Source: Burkholderia arboris
GTDB taxonomy: Bacteria; Pseudomonadota; Gammaproteobacteria; Burkholderiales; Burkholderiaceae
Length of the DNA stretch: 64,000 nucleotides
Assembly: GCF_902499125.1 (NCBI RefSeq)
Contig: NZ_CABVPX010000034.1
Location: 28,588 to 92,587, forward strand
Direction: 5' to 3'
Positions 7,914 to 16,472 of this stretch are shown piece by piece (position 1 is the stretch's first letter; each line of letters begins with the position of its first letter). Below the pieces are notes generated by a model. The model searched no databases, was not told the DNA's origin, and was given only the letters and a program-made list of their open reading frames with translations. Position numbers and translations under genes: made by a program.

Positions 7914-8957
7914 ATGGCCTACGAAGCAGCTTCCGAACGTTATGCCGACATGCAATACCGCACCTGCGGCAAATCCGGGCTCAAACTGCCCGCCCTGTCG
8001 CTCGGCCTGTGGCACAACTTCGGCGACTCGACGCCGATCTCGACGCAGCGCGAGATCCTGCGCACCGCGTTCGACCTCGGCATCAACCACTTCGACCTCG
8101 CGAACAACTACGGGCCGCCGTACGGCAGCGCCGAAACCAACTTCGGCCGGCTGCTGAAGGAAGATTTCCGGCCGTATCGCGACGAGCTGCTGATCTCGTC
8201 GAAGGCCGGCTGGGACATGTGGCCGGGGCCGTACGGCAGCGGCGGCGGGTCGCGCAAGTACGTGCTCGCGAGCCTCGACCAGAGCCTGCAGCGGATGGGG
8301 CTCGACTACGTCGACATCTTCTACTCGCACCGCTTCGATGCGCACACGCCGCTCGAGGAAACGGCGGGCGCGCTCGCCTCGGCCGTGCAGCAGGGCAAGG
8401 CGCTCTACATCGGCATCTCGTCGTATTCGGCCGCGAAGACGCGCGAGATGGCCGAGCTGCTCGCGCAGTACCGCGTGCCGCTGCTGATCCACCAGCCGTC
8501 GTACAACATGCTGAACCGCTGGATCGAGAGCGAGCTGCTCGGCACGCTCGACGACGTCGGCGCGGGCAGCATTGCGTTCACGCCGCTCGCGCAGGGCCTG
8601 CTCACGTCGAAGTACCTGAACGGCGTGCCGGCCGATGCGCGCGTGAACAAGCCGGGCGGCGGCTCGCTGAAGCAGGATCACCTGAGCACGGACAACCTCG
8701 AGCACGTGCGCAAGCTCAACGCGATCGCCGAACGGCGCGGGCAGAGCCTCGCGCAGATGGCGCTGGCGTGGGTGCTGCGCAATGGCCGCGTGACGTCCGC
8801 GCTGATCGGCGCAAGCCGCGCGGAGCAGGTGCGCGAAAACGTCGGCGCGCTGAAGAACCTCGAATTCTCGGCGGAGGAACTCGCGGAGATCGATCGTTAC
8901 GCGACCGAAGGCGGCATCAATCTGTGGGAAAAGCCGTCCACCGATCAGGCGATCTGA
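7914..8957 (+). CDS. mgrA: Aldo/keto reductase, L-glyceraldehyde 3-phosphate reductase type
   Basis: A 347-residue NADPH-dependent aldo/keto reductase of the YghZ/Gpr group. Members reduce L-glyceraldehyde 3-phosphate and methylglyoxal, a detoxifying role. The catalytic tetrad is visible: Asp in FDLANNYGP, the Tyr of that motif, Lys in LLISSKAG and His in FYSHRFD. The C-terminal ALIGASRAEQVRENV is the NADPH-binding signature. The long N-terminal MAYEAASERYADMQYRTCGKSGLKLPALSLG is typical of the YghZ group. Start ATG 7914 fits the family length. Confidence 0.9.
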   Translation: MAYEAASERYADMQYRTCGKSGLKLPALSLGLWHNFGDSTPISTQREILRTAFDLGINHFDLANNYGPPYGSAETNFGRLLKEDFRPYRDELLISSKAGWDMWPGPYGSGGGSRKYVLASLDQSLQRMGLDYVDIFYSHRFDAHTPLEETAGALASAVQQGKALYIGISSYSAAKTREMAELLAQYRVPLLIHQPSYNMLNRWIESELLGTLDDVGAGSIAFTPLAQGLLTSKYLNGVPADARVNKPGGGSLKQDHLSTDNLEHVRKLNAIAERRGQSLAQMALAWVLRNGRVTSALIGASRAEQVRENVGALKNLEFSAEELAEIDRYATEGGINLWEKPSTDQAI

Positions 8958-8966
8958 TCGATAGTC

Positions 8967-9050
8967 GATACGGCATGCGAAACAACATCGCGTGCCGTAT
9001 CACGGGCTTGCGCGCAACACATCGCATCGCTGCGGTGCAGCGATGCGATG
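8967..9050. terminator. Two tandem long hairpins between convergent genes
   Basis: The first hairpin pairs 8967-8979 with 8989-9001 (13 bp, one G-T wobble on one strand). The second is a perfect 14-bp stem, 9020-9033 with 9037-9050, and a 3-nt loop. Neither is followed by a T run. They separate the rightward aldo/keto reductase gene from the leftward membrane-protein gene. The simplest role is transcriptional insulation or mRNA 3' protection in both directions. Confidence 0.5.
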
Positions 9051-9073
9051 CGCGCGATACGCGGGCAGTCGCG

Positions 9074-9259
9074 CTAGATCAGCGCAGGCAGGCCTTCAAC
9101 GAGCAGCACCGCGACGCCGACGCCAAGGATGACGCCGAGCACGCGTAGCAGGTTGTGACGGAATTCGGTTGCGCACGGTACCGCGCCGAGAAATAGCGCT
9201 CCGGCCAGCGCCATCGGAATCAACAGGATGAAGTCGCCGATCGTGAAATAGGTCGTCAT
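9074..9259 (-). CDS. Small two-helix membrane protein, function unknown
   Basis: A 61-residue hydrophobic protein with two predicted membrane helices (residues 7-27 and about 38-56) and a short polar loop ATEFRHNLLR. GGAG stands at a normal distance before ATG 9259 on the coding strand, supporting a real gene. I recognise no family. The region from 9260 to the next gene at 9561 holds no other gene I can support, only its upstream region and a weak hairpin at 9427-9452. Confidence 0.65.
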   Translation of the reverse strand: MTTYFTIGDFILLIPMALAGALFLGAVPCATEFRHNLLRVLGVILGVGVAVLLVEGLPALI

Positions 9260-9561
9260 GCGTGTCTCCAGGTGTTGACCGGAGTCGGCGCGCCCGCGCC
9301 GACTCCGGCCCCATGCCGGGTGTTTCTAGTGTTGGTCCGACCCGTTTGCGAGCGGGGCGGTCAATTCGAGTATAGGCAACCGGCGGCGCTTTTCGCTATC
9401 CGAACCATTAAAAATCAGCGGAAAGCTGCGGGAATCGCGCATTTTTCCCGCAAGTTAGACGAACGCCTTGCACGCATCTTTCCCGTTCCTTTCGATTTGC
9501 GCGGAAGGGTCGCATGTGTCGATGCCGGGCGCCGCACCCGCAGGCGCGGCGGCCCGTCTGC

Positions 9562-10449
9562 TTATGCGCGCCCGGGTTGCGCGCGGGCGGCCGACACGCG
9601 GAACACGAGCGCGAGTCCCGCGATGATCGCGCCCATGCCGGCGAGCGCGAGCGGCTCCGGCCGGTTGCCGAGCCACACGGCATCCATCAGCGTGGTGACG
9701 ACGGGCACGAGATAGAACAGGCTCGTCACGTTGACGAGATCGCCGCGCTGCATCAAGCGGTAGAACAGCAACTGCGCGATCACCGAAATCACGATGCCGA
9801 GCCACAGCAGCGGCACGACGAACGCCCAGCTGACCTCGAACGACACCGGCCGGAACGGCACGATCGCCACGCACAGCGCGAGGCCGATCGCATTCTGCAG
9901 CGGCAGCACGTCCGCGGGCGCCGCGCGTACGCGCTTTTGCAGCAGCGAGCCGGCAGTCAGCGCGACGAGTGCGGTGAGCGCACACGCGATGCCGGCCGCC
10001 GACAGGCCGCCCGCACCGCCGCTCGCGCCACGGCACACGACGAGCGCGAGCCCGGCCAGCGACAGCGCAAGCCCCGCGACGCGCATGGGCTGCCAGCGCC
10101 GCTCGACGATTGCGAGCGTGAGGATCGGCTGCACGCCGAGGATCGTTGCGAGCACGCCGGGTGCGATGCCGCGCTCGAGTGCGAGCAGGTAGAAGATCGA
10201 GTAGCCGCCCATCATCAGCAGGCCGGTCAGCGCGGCCATGCGCCGCTCGCCGCGCGGCGGCAGCCAGCGTTTGCGCATCACGGCCAGCGCGAGCAGCACG
10301 AGCGACGCGAGTGCGAAACGTGCGGTGAGAAAGGCGAACGCGGACGCGTGACGCAGACCGAGTTCAGAGAAGATCGCGCCGCTGCTCCACAGCAGCACGA
10401 AGAGCGACGTTGCGCCATGCGCGGCAAGCGCGCGTTTGAACGAAATCAT
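9562..10449 (-). CDS. DMT-superfamily (EamA) transporter
   Basis: A 295-residue integral membrane protein with about ten hydrophobic segments arranged as two EamA repeats of five, as in the 10-TMS drug/metabolite exporters. ATG 10449 is chosen because AGGTGGA stands before it. Longer in-frame extensions are unlike membrane proteins. The substrate cannot be predicted, since relatives export amino acids, nucleosides or drugs. Confidence 0.85.
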   Translation of the reverse strand: MISFKRALAAHGATSLFVLLWSSGAIFSELGLRHASAFAFLTARFALASLVLLALAVMRKRWLPPRGERRMAALTGLLMMGGYSIFYLLALERGIAPGVLATILGVQPILTLAIVERRWQPMRVAGLALSLAGLALVVCRGASGGAGGLSAAGIACALTALVALTAGSLLQKRVRAAPADVLPLQNAIGLALCVAIVPFRPVSFEVSWAFVVPLLWLGIVISVIAQLLFYRLMQRGDLVNVTSLFYLVPVVTTLMDAVWLGNRPEPLALAGMGAIIAGLALVFRVSAARAQPGRA

Positions 10450-11256
10450 GTGAATCCACCTGTCGAACGGATCGGAGCGTTCCATCCGCACGCGCAGCGA
10501 CACGCCGTGCGTCACGACGCACGAACGGCAGCCAACGGGGGCGAATGAAAGACGAAACGGATGCCGGCTGGTCAGCCGGCGCGTGCCGCCGGAGGCGGCG
10601 GCGCGGCGCAGACGAGCGGCGGTGCGACAGGAGGAGGAAGGACCGACGGATGTGCGCACGCCTGCGGCCGCGAGTCGAACTGCGGCCGGGATTTTGCGAG
10701 GGCGGACGTGAGCGGATGCATCGTGTCGGAATGCGGTTGAACGCGAATGAAAGCAAAAGGTACCGCAAGGCAGGGATCGAGCGCAACAACTGTCGGCCGC
10801 TTTGCATCGCGTGCGACGTGTTGCAGCGATGCCGGCGGCGCGGGCGCGCCGATCGCTGCGCGCGCAAGCGTTCGATCCAGGGGGCAGGCGAGGCGCGTGA
10901 CCGGTTTTCGGCGGCGGCCCTGTCAGACGAAATCGCCGGGCGACCGGACACCGGACCCGCGATGCATGCGTTGCGTCGATCGCGCGGGCGAGACGGTGCC
11001 GGGCGGTTTCGGCGGGCAGTCACATTCGACAGGGTATGATGGGGGTAACCGGGTGGGCAAGTACGTGCCCGGTGCAGTGGTTGATTGGAGACATTCGACG
11101 AATTCGCGGCGCTTCGCCTGCTTCTTCTTCTTTTCGCGCTTCGATAAACCGTGAACAATGGGATTACGCGCAACGCTCCGTCGAGGGCGGCGCGGATCGC
11201 GCATTTGCCGGCTCGCCAGCGGGCCGGGTTTCAAGATTCAAGAGTGGGGAACCATC
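10450..11256. other. Long intergenic region, no gene supported
   Basis: About 800 bases between divergent genes. Open frames here are Arg/Pro-rich and look like chance frames in high-GC DNA. A TATGAT -10-like box lies at about 11034, and an inverted repeat CCGGGTGGGCA/GTGCCCGG lies near 11049-11072. Both could belong to the promoter region of the 70-residue gene at 11257. Confidence 0.4.
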
Positions 11257-11469
11257 ATGCATGTCGGGTCGATTGTCTGCACTACCCATATCGCGGTGCC
11301 GAAGGGCGCGCGCGGCATCGTCCAGCGCATCCTGGGCGACATGGCCATGGTGACCTGGTACGCGGGCGTGCCGGGTGAGTCGAAAGAACTCAACACCGAG
11401 CCGTTCTTTCTCGAGGACCTGATCGACACCGGCGAATCCGTGCTGCCGGCCGGCGCGGCGCTTCACTGA
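11257..11469 (+). CDS. Small conserved-looking protein, SH3-like barrel candidate
   Basis: A 70-residue acidic protein. Its first half (VGSIVCTTHIAVPKGARGIVQRILGDMAMVTW) resembles the strand pattern of SH3/KOW-like small barrels, and its second half is acidic (FFLEDLIDTGE). Composition is protein-like, unlike neighbouring chance frames. ATG 11257 is preceded by the purine-rich GTGGGGA. No known family is assigned. It lies 58 bp upstream of srkA on the same strand and could be co-transcribed with it. Confidence 0.65.
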   Translation: MHVGSIVCTTHIAVPKGARGIVQRILGDMAMVTWYAGVPGESKELNTEPFFLEDLIDTGESVLPAGAALH

Positions 11470-11527
11470 GCGTACGCGCGGTGCCGGATGCTCGTCTTTC
11501 GGCTCCGCTGACGGCACAATGCGGGGC

Positions 11528-12550
11528 ATGAAAGACGTCACTTCCGCTCCCGCTTCTCCCGCCGGCCCGCCGTTCGCCGGCCTCACGCCCGAGTGCGTAC
11601 TCGATGCGCTCGACAGCGTGCTGATGCCGGCCGGCCTGCGCACCGACGGGCGCCTGCTCGCCCTCAACAGCTACGAAAACCGCGTCTACCAGGCCGGTAT
11701 CGAAGACGGCCCGCCGGTCGTCGCGAAGTTCTATCGCCCGGCGCGCTGGTCGGACGACGCGATTCTCGAAGAGCATGCGTTCGTCGCCGAACTCGCCGCG
11801 CGCGAGATCCCGGCGGTGCCCGCGCGCGCGTTCGACGGCCGCACGCTGCACGCGTTCGACGGCTTCCGCTTCTCGATCTTCGAGCGGCGCGGCGGACGTG
11901 CCCCCGATCTCGACCGCAGCGACACGCTCGAATGGCTCGGCCGCTTCATCGGCCGGATCCATGCGGTCGGCGCGACCGAGCCGTATGCCGCGCGTCCCGT
12001 GCTCGACCTCAACACGTTCGGCTACGAGCCGCGCGACTTCCTGCTCGCGCACGATTTCATTCCGGATGACGTACGGCCGGCCTACGAGACGGCGGCCGCG
12101 CTCGCGCTCGAAGGCGTCGAGGCCGCATTCGAGCGCGCGGGCGACATCCGCCTGCTGCGCACGCACGGCGACTGTCATCCGAGCAACGTGCTGTGGACCG
12201 ATGCAGGCCCGCATTTCGTCGACTTCGACGACAGCCGGATGGCGCCGGCGATCCAGGATCTGTGGCTGCTGCTGCCGGGCGATCGCGAAGGGGCGTCGCG
12301 CGCGCTGGCGGACCTGCTCGCCGGCTACGAGGATTTCTGCGAATTCGAGCCGCGCGAGCTGCATCTGGTCGAAGCGCTGCGCACGCTGCGGCTGATCCAT
12401 TACGCGGCGTGGCTCGCGCGGCGTTGGGACGACCCCGCGTTTCCGGCCGCCTTCCCGTGGTTCAACACGCATCGTTACTGGGAAGCGCGCGTGCTCGAGT
12501 TGCGCGAGCAGATCGGCGCGATGCAGGAAGGGCCGCTCTGGCCCGTGTGA
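11528..12550 (+). CDS. srkA: Stress response kinase A (SrkA/YihE family)
   Basis: A 340-residue protein kinase-like enzyme of the APH/YihE fold. In E. coli SrkA phosphorylates Ser/Thr and protects from stress-induced death. The N-terminal ALNSYENRVYQ and VAKFYRPARWSD are the family's nucleotide-binding strands. The catalytic loop is THGDCHPSNVLW, and the metal-binding Asp lies in FVDFDDSRMAP. The C-terminal WFNTHRYWEARVLELREQIG is also characteristic. ATG 11528 is chosen. A second ATG three codons upstream (11519) is possible. Confidence 0.92.
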   Translation: MKDVTSAPASPAGPPFAGLTPECVLDALDSVLMPAGLRTDGRLLALNSYENRVYQAGIEDGPPVVAKFYRPARWSDDAILEEHAFVAELAAREIPAVPARAFDGRTLHAFDGFRFSIFERRGGRAPDLDRSDTLEWLGRFIGRIHAVGATEPYAARPVLDLNTFGYEPRDFLLAHDFIPDDVRPAYETAAALALEGVEAAFERAGDIRLLRTHGDCHPSNVLWTDAGPHFVDFDDSRMAPAIQDLWLLLPGDREGASRALADLLAGYEDFCEFEPRELHLVEALRTLRLIHYAAWLARRWDDPAFPAAFPWFNTHRYWEARVLELREQIGAMQEGPLWPV

Positions 12551-12631
12551 CGGCATGCGCGGCAGCCACGCCGCGCGGCAGGCTTGCAAGGGCCGCGGCG
12601 CGATGCGCGCGGCCCGTCGGGTGCGGCTACC

Positions 12632-14074
12632 TCAGAACTTCAGCATCAGCTTGATCAGCGCGGCGAAGCGCTTGCCGTACGGCGGCGCGAGCAGGTTGCG
12701 CGCGTTCAGGCGCGCCTGCGTGAGCACGGGCTTCATCTTCGAGAACGTCACGAAGCCGTCGTAGCCGTGGTACGCGCCCATGCCGCTCGCACCGACACCG
12801 CCGAACGGCAAGCTGCCGCACGCGATGTGCATCAGCGTTTCGTTGATCGATACGCCGCCCGAGATCGTTTCGCGCATGACGCGGTCGACCGTGCCGCTGT
12901 CCTCGTCGAACAGGTACAGCGCGAGCGGACGCGGGCGCGCATTGACGTACGCGATCGCTTCGTCGAGCCGCTCGTACGGCACGAGCGGCAGCAGCGGCCC
13001 GAAGATTTCCTCCTGCATCAGTTGCGACGCGGCCGGCACCTGCGTGACCGCGCACGGCACGAAGCGGCGCGACGCGGGATCCGACTGCGCGTCGGACAGC
13101 GGATGCAGTTGCGCGCCGGCCGCCTGCGCATCGCTCGCGAGTTGCTGCAGCCGCGCGTAGTGACGCGGCGACACGATCGTCGTGTAGTCGCCGTTCGCAG
13201 ACAGGTCCGGATACATCTTCGCGAAGCGTGCCCGCGCGCGCTCGATGAAGGCGGCTTCCATCCCGCGCGGCAGCAGCACGTAGTCGGGCGCGATGCAGGT
13301 CTGGCCGGCGTTCAGCGTCTTGCCGGCGACGATGGCATCGACGGCCGCGTCGAAGCGCGCATTCGGGCCGACGATCGCCGGCGACTTGCCGCCGAGCTCG
13401 AGCGTGACGGGCGTGAGGTTGTCGGCGGCCGCACGCATCACGTGGCGGCCGACGTGCGTCGAGCCGGTGAACAGCAGATGATCGAACGGCAGCCCGCTGA
13501 ATGCAGCGCCGACTTCCGCATCGCCGTTCACGACCGCGACGTGGTCGCGCGTGAAGGTCTTGCCGATGAGCTGCTCGAACAGCGCCGACGTGCGCGGCGT
13601 CAGTTCGGACATCTTGATGATCGCGCGGTTGCCGGCCGCGAGCGCGCAGATCAGCGGGCCGGCCGCGAGCAGTATCGGGTAGTTCCACGGCACGACGATG
13701 CCGACCACGCCGAGCGGCTGCGGAATCACCTTCGCGCGCGCCGGTCGCAGCCACTTGTTCATCGGCTTGCGGATCGGCTTCATCCAGCGCTTGCCGTGCT
13801 TCAGCGCGTCGTCGATCTCTTCCTTCGCCATCCAGATTTCCGACAGCAGCACTTCCTGCTTCGCGCGATGGCCGAAATCGGCGCTGATCGCTTCGGCGAG
13901 CGCATCCGAGTGGTCGATCAGCATCGTGCGCAGCGCGCGCAGGTGCTGCACGCGGGTCTCCCACGCAGGGTACGGCGCGCGCAGATACGCCGCGCGCTGG
14001 TCGTGCAGCAGCGACGTCAGCGCATCGACCGACGGCGGTGCTTGCGGGGCCAGTTCGGGCAGGTCGTTCTTCAT
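12632..14074 (-). CDS. calB: Coniferyl-aldehyde-type dehydrogenase
   Basis: A 480-residue NAD(P)-dependent aldehyde dehydrogenase. The general base Glu226 is in TLELGGKSP, the nucleophile Cys260 in NAGQTCIAPDY, and the oxyanion Asn131 in VVPWNYP. The C-terminal PFGGVGASGMGAYHGYDGFVTFS matches coniferyl aldehyde dehydrogenases, which lack the usual C-terminal extension. It probably oxidises aromatic or long-chain aldehydes to acids. It is divergent from a GMC alcohol oxidase gene about 730 bp away, suggesting successive alcohol and aldehyde oxidation. It converges with srkA across a GC-rich hairpin near 12590-12615. Confidence 0.85.
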   Translation of the reverse strand: MKNDLPELAPQAPPSVDALTSLLHDQRAAYLRAPYPAWETRVQHLRALRTMLIDHSDALAEAISADFGHRAKQEVLLSEIWMAKEEIDDALKHGKRWMKPIRKPMNKWLRPARAKVIPQPLGVVGIVVPWNYPILLAAGPLICALAAGNRAIIKMSELTPRTSALFEQLIGKTFTRDHVAVVNGDAEVGAAFSGLPFDHLLFTGSTHVGRHVMRAAADNLTPVTLELGGKSPAIVGPNARFDAAVDAIVAGKTLNAGQTCIAPDYVLLPRGMEAAFIERARARFAKMYPDLSANGDYTTIVSPRHYARLQQLASDAQAAGAQLHPLSDAQSDPASRRFVPCAVTQVPAASQLMQEEIFGPLLPLVPYERLDEAIAYVNARPRPLALYLFDEDSGTVDRVMRETISGGVSINETLMHIACGSLPFGGVGASGMGAYHGYDGFVTFSKMKPVLTQARLNARNLLAPPYGKRFAALIKLMLKF

Positions 14075-14802
14075 GTCGTCTCCTCCAGTTGGGCCTGGCT
14101 GGTCGGCCGGCCGTCACGCCGCACGCGCACGCTCGGCGAGCGCGGCGACGCGGATCGGGTGATGCGGGTCGCGCGGCGCGGGGCCGGATGCGACGCGTGC
14201 TCGAAAACCGGTTGCCGCGCGCGGCAGGCGTCGTATCCGCGCGACGGTGCCCGCGTCCGAAGGTCGTGCCGCACGGCATGGGCGCACGCCTTCATGCGAC
14301 GACGACCGGGCGCGCGACACGGTTGCGCGATCGCGCGCCGGTGCACCGAAGCAGGGCGGCGCGACGGGTTGGCCAATCCGTGCCGCAGCGCGTCGAGCCG
14401 CTGCGGCGACCCACCGTCCAAACGGTCGGCGACAAGGCGTGCCGTTCGATTTCGATCGACTGCGCGCATGATGCCGAGCATCGCCGGGCACGCAGCCGTT
14501 TGAAATGAAATGCGGGCCGCGCGCATGGCATCCGGATTACCCGGTCGGCACGCGGCCTGCAGAACCTGGCGCTGCATCGTCGTCGGTCCCGTTTCGCGAC
14601 GGATCGGCTTCTCGCGGCCGACGCATCGTGCGAAGCGAATCGATACATCTTAAATTTAGTTCACGCGGGCGTTTAGAGGAATCGCTCTTGAATCCGCGCG
14701 CCGCGTGCGCGGCGGCCATTCCTACAATGCCCGAACATTACAAGAGGGGACGCGGTCGCGCGGCGGTGCCGGGCGCCTTCCATGACACGACGGAGACGTG
14801 AC
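14075..14802. other. Divergent intergenic region, no gene supported
   Basis: About 730 bases between the starts of the aldehyde dehydrogenase and the GMC oxidoreductase. Open frames on both strands are Arg-rich with no recognisable protein pattern. An AT-rich patch near 14645-14660 (CTTAAATTTAG) is the best place for the rightward promoter. Confidence 0.4.
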
Positions 14803-16443
14803 ATGCAATACGACTACATCATCGTCGGCGGCGGTTCGGGCGGGTCGAGCCTGGCAGGCCGTCTCGCCGATGCCTGCCCCGATGCGACGATCGCGCTGAT
14901 CGAGGCCGGCTCGCATACGGAGCGCAACCTGCTGGTCAACATGCCGGTCGGCATCGCGGCGCTGGTGCCGTACAAGCTCGGCACGAACTACGGCTACGAG
15001 ACGGTGCCGCAGCCGGGCCTCGGCGGGCGGCGCGGCTACCAGCCGCGCGGGCGCGGGATGGGCGGCTCGAGTGCGATCAACGCGATGATCTACACGCGCG
15101 GCCACCCGGGCGACTACGACGAGTGGGCGCAGCTCGGCGCGACGGGCTGGGGCTGGCAGGACGTGCTGCCGTATTTCCGCCGCGCGGAAGGCAACCAACG
15201 CGGCGCCGACGCGTGGCACGGCGCGGACGGTCCGCTGTCGGTGTCGGATCTGCGCTTTCGCAATCCGTTCTCCGAACGATTCATCCAGGCCGCGCACGCA
15301 GCCGGCTATCCGCTGAACGACGACTTCAACGGCGCGACGCAGGAAGGCGTCGGCTTCTATCAGGTCACGCACCGCGACGGGTCGCGCTGCAGCGTGGCGC
15401 GCGCATACATCTACGGCCGCAACCGGCCGAACCTGCACGTGATCACCGACGCGACGGTGCTGCGCGTCGGCTTCGACGGCAAGCGCGCGGTCGGCGTCGC
15501 GGTATCGCGCAACGGCCGCGTCGAGACGCTCGGCGCGCGCGCGGAAGTGATCCTGTCGGCCGGCGCGTTCAATTCGCCGCAACTGCTGATGTGTTCGGGG
15601 ATCGGCCCGGCGGAACAACTGCGCCGGCACGGGATCGCGGTCGTGCAGGATGCGCCGGACGTCGGCACGAACCTGATCGACCACATCGACTTCATCATCA
15701 ACACGCGCGTGAATTCGTCGGAGCTGGTCGGCGTGTGCCTGCGCGGAATCGCGAAGATGACGCCCGCGCTCGCGCGCTATTTCTCGAGCCGCACGGGGAT
15801 GATGACGAGCAACGTCGCGGAGGCCGGCGGCTTCATCAAGAGCGATCCTTCGCTCGAGCGTCCCGACCTGCAACTGCACTTTTGCACGGCGCTCGTCGAC
15901 GACCACAACCGCAAGATGCACTGGGGGTTCGGCTACTCGCTGCACGTGTGCGCGCTGCGGCCGTTCAGCCGCGGCACGGTCGCGCTCGCGACCGGCGATG
16001 CGCGCGACGCGCCGCTGATCGATCCGCGCTTCTTCAGCGATTCACGCGATCTCGACCTGCTCGTGCGCGGCACGCAGGCGATGCGCCGGATCCTGTCGCA
16101 GGCGCCGCTCGCGTCGCAGGGCGGGCGCGAGCTGTACACGCGGGCGGACCAGAGCGAAGCCGAGCTGCGCGCGACGATCGTCGCGCATGCCGACACGATC
16201 TATCACCCGGTCGGCACCTGCCGGATGGGCTCGGATGCGCGTGCGGTCGTGGATCCGCAACTGCGCGTGCGCGGTGTCGAAGGGCTGCGCGTGGTGGATG
16301 CGTCGGTGATGCCGACGCTGGTTGGCGGAAACACGAATGCGCCGTCGGTGATGATCGGCGAGCGCGCGGCGGATTTCATCGTCGCGGCGCGCAAGGGCGG
16401 TGTGCCGCGCGGCGAGGCGGCTGCCGCGGTGCACGGCCGCTGA
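14803..16443 (+). CDS. GMC family FAD-dependent oxidoreductase (alcohol/choline dehydrogenase type)
   Basis: A 546-residue flavoenzyme. The ADP-binding GGGSGGSSLAGRL lies at the N-terminus. GMGGSSAINAMIYTRG is GMC signature 1, and GAFNSPQLLMCSGIGP is signature 2. The C-terminal HPVGTCRMG and NTNAPSVMIGERAA blocks carry the catalytic His and Asn. It oxidises primary alcohols to aldehydes, with the exact substrate unknown. GGAGACGTGAC precedes ATG 14803. The divergent aldehyde dehydrogenase would take the product onward. Confidence 0.9.
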   Translation: MQYDYIIVGGGSGGSSLAGRLADACPDATIALIEAGSHTERNLLVNMPVGIAALVPYKLGTNYGYETVPQPGLGGRRGYQPRGRGMGGSSAINAMIYTRGHPGDYDEWAQLGATGWGWQDVLPYFRRAEGNQRGADAWHGADGPLSVSDLRFRNPFSERFIQAAHAAGYPLNDDFNGATQEGVGFYQVTHRDGSRCSVARAYIYGRNRPNLHVITDATVLRVGFDGKRAVGVAVSRNGRVETLGARAEVILSAGAFNSPQLLMCSGIGPAEQLRRHGIAVVQDAPDVGTNLIDHIDFIINTRVNSSELVGVCLRGIAKMTPALARYFSSRTGMMTSNVAEAGGFIKSDPSLERPDLQLHFCTALVDDHNRKMHWGFGYSLHVCALRPFSRGTVALATGDARDAPLIDPRFFSDSRDLDLLVRGTQAMRRILSQAPLASQGGRELYTRADQSEAELRATIVAHADTIYHPVGTCRMGSDARAVVDPQLRVRGVEGLRVVDASVMPTLVGGNTNAPSVMIGERAADFIVAARKGGVPRGEAAAAVHGR

Positions 16444-16472
16444 ACGCGGCGCGCGCACGGCAGCGGCCATGC

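Noticed and set aside
10923..11234. Leftward Pro/Arg-rich 103-codon frame in the gap before the small SH3-like gene
   Set aside because: No ribosome site, no recognisable domain, and it overlaps the likely promoter of the rightward gene.
12584..14503. Rightward open frame of about 640 codons opposite the aldehyde dehydrogenase
   Set aside because: Antisense to a complete enzyme with all catalytic residues. The translated sequence has no resemblance to a protein family.
14071..14577. Leftward 168-codon frame upstream of the aldehyde dehydrogenase
   Set aside because: Arg/Ala-rich with no recognisable fold; it covers the expected divergent promoter region.
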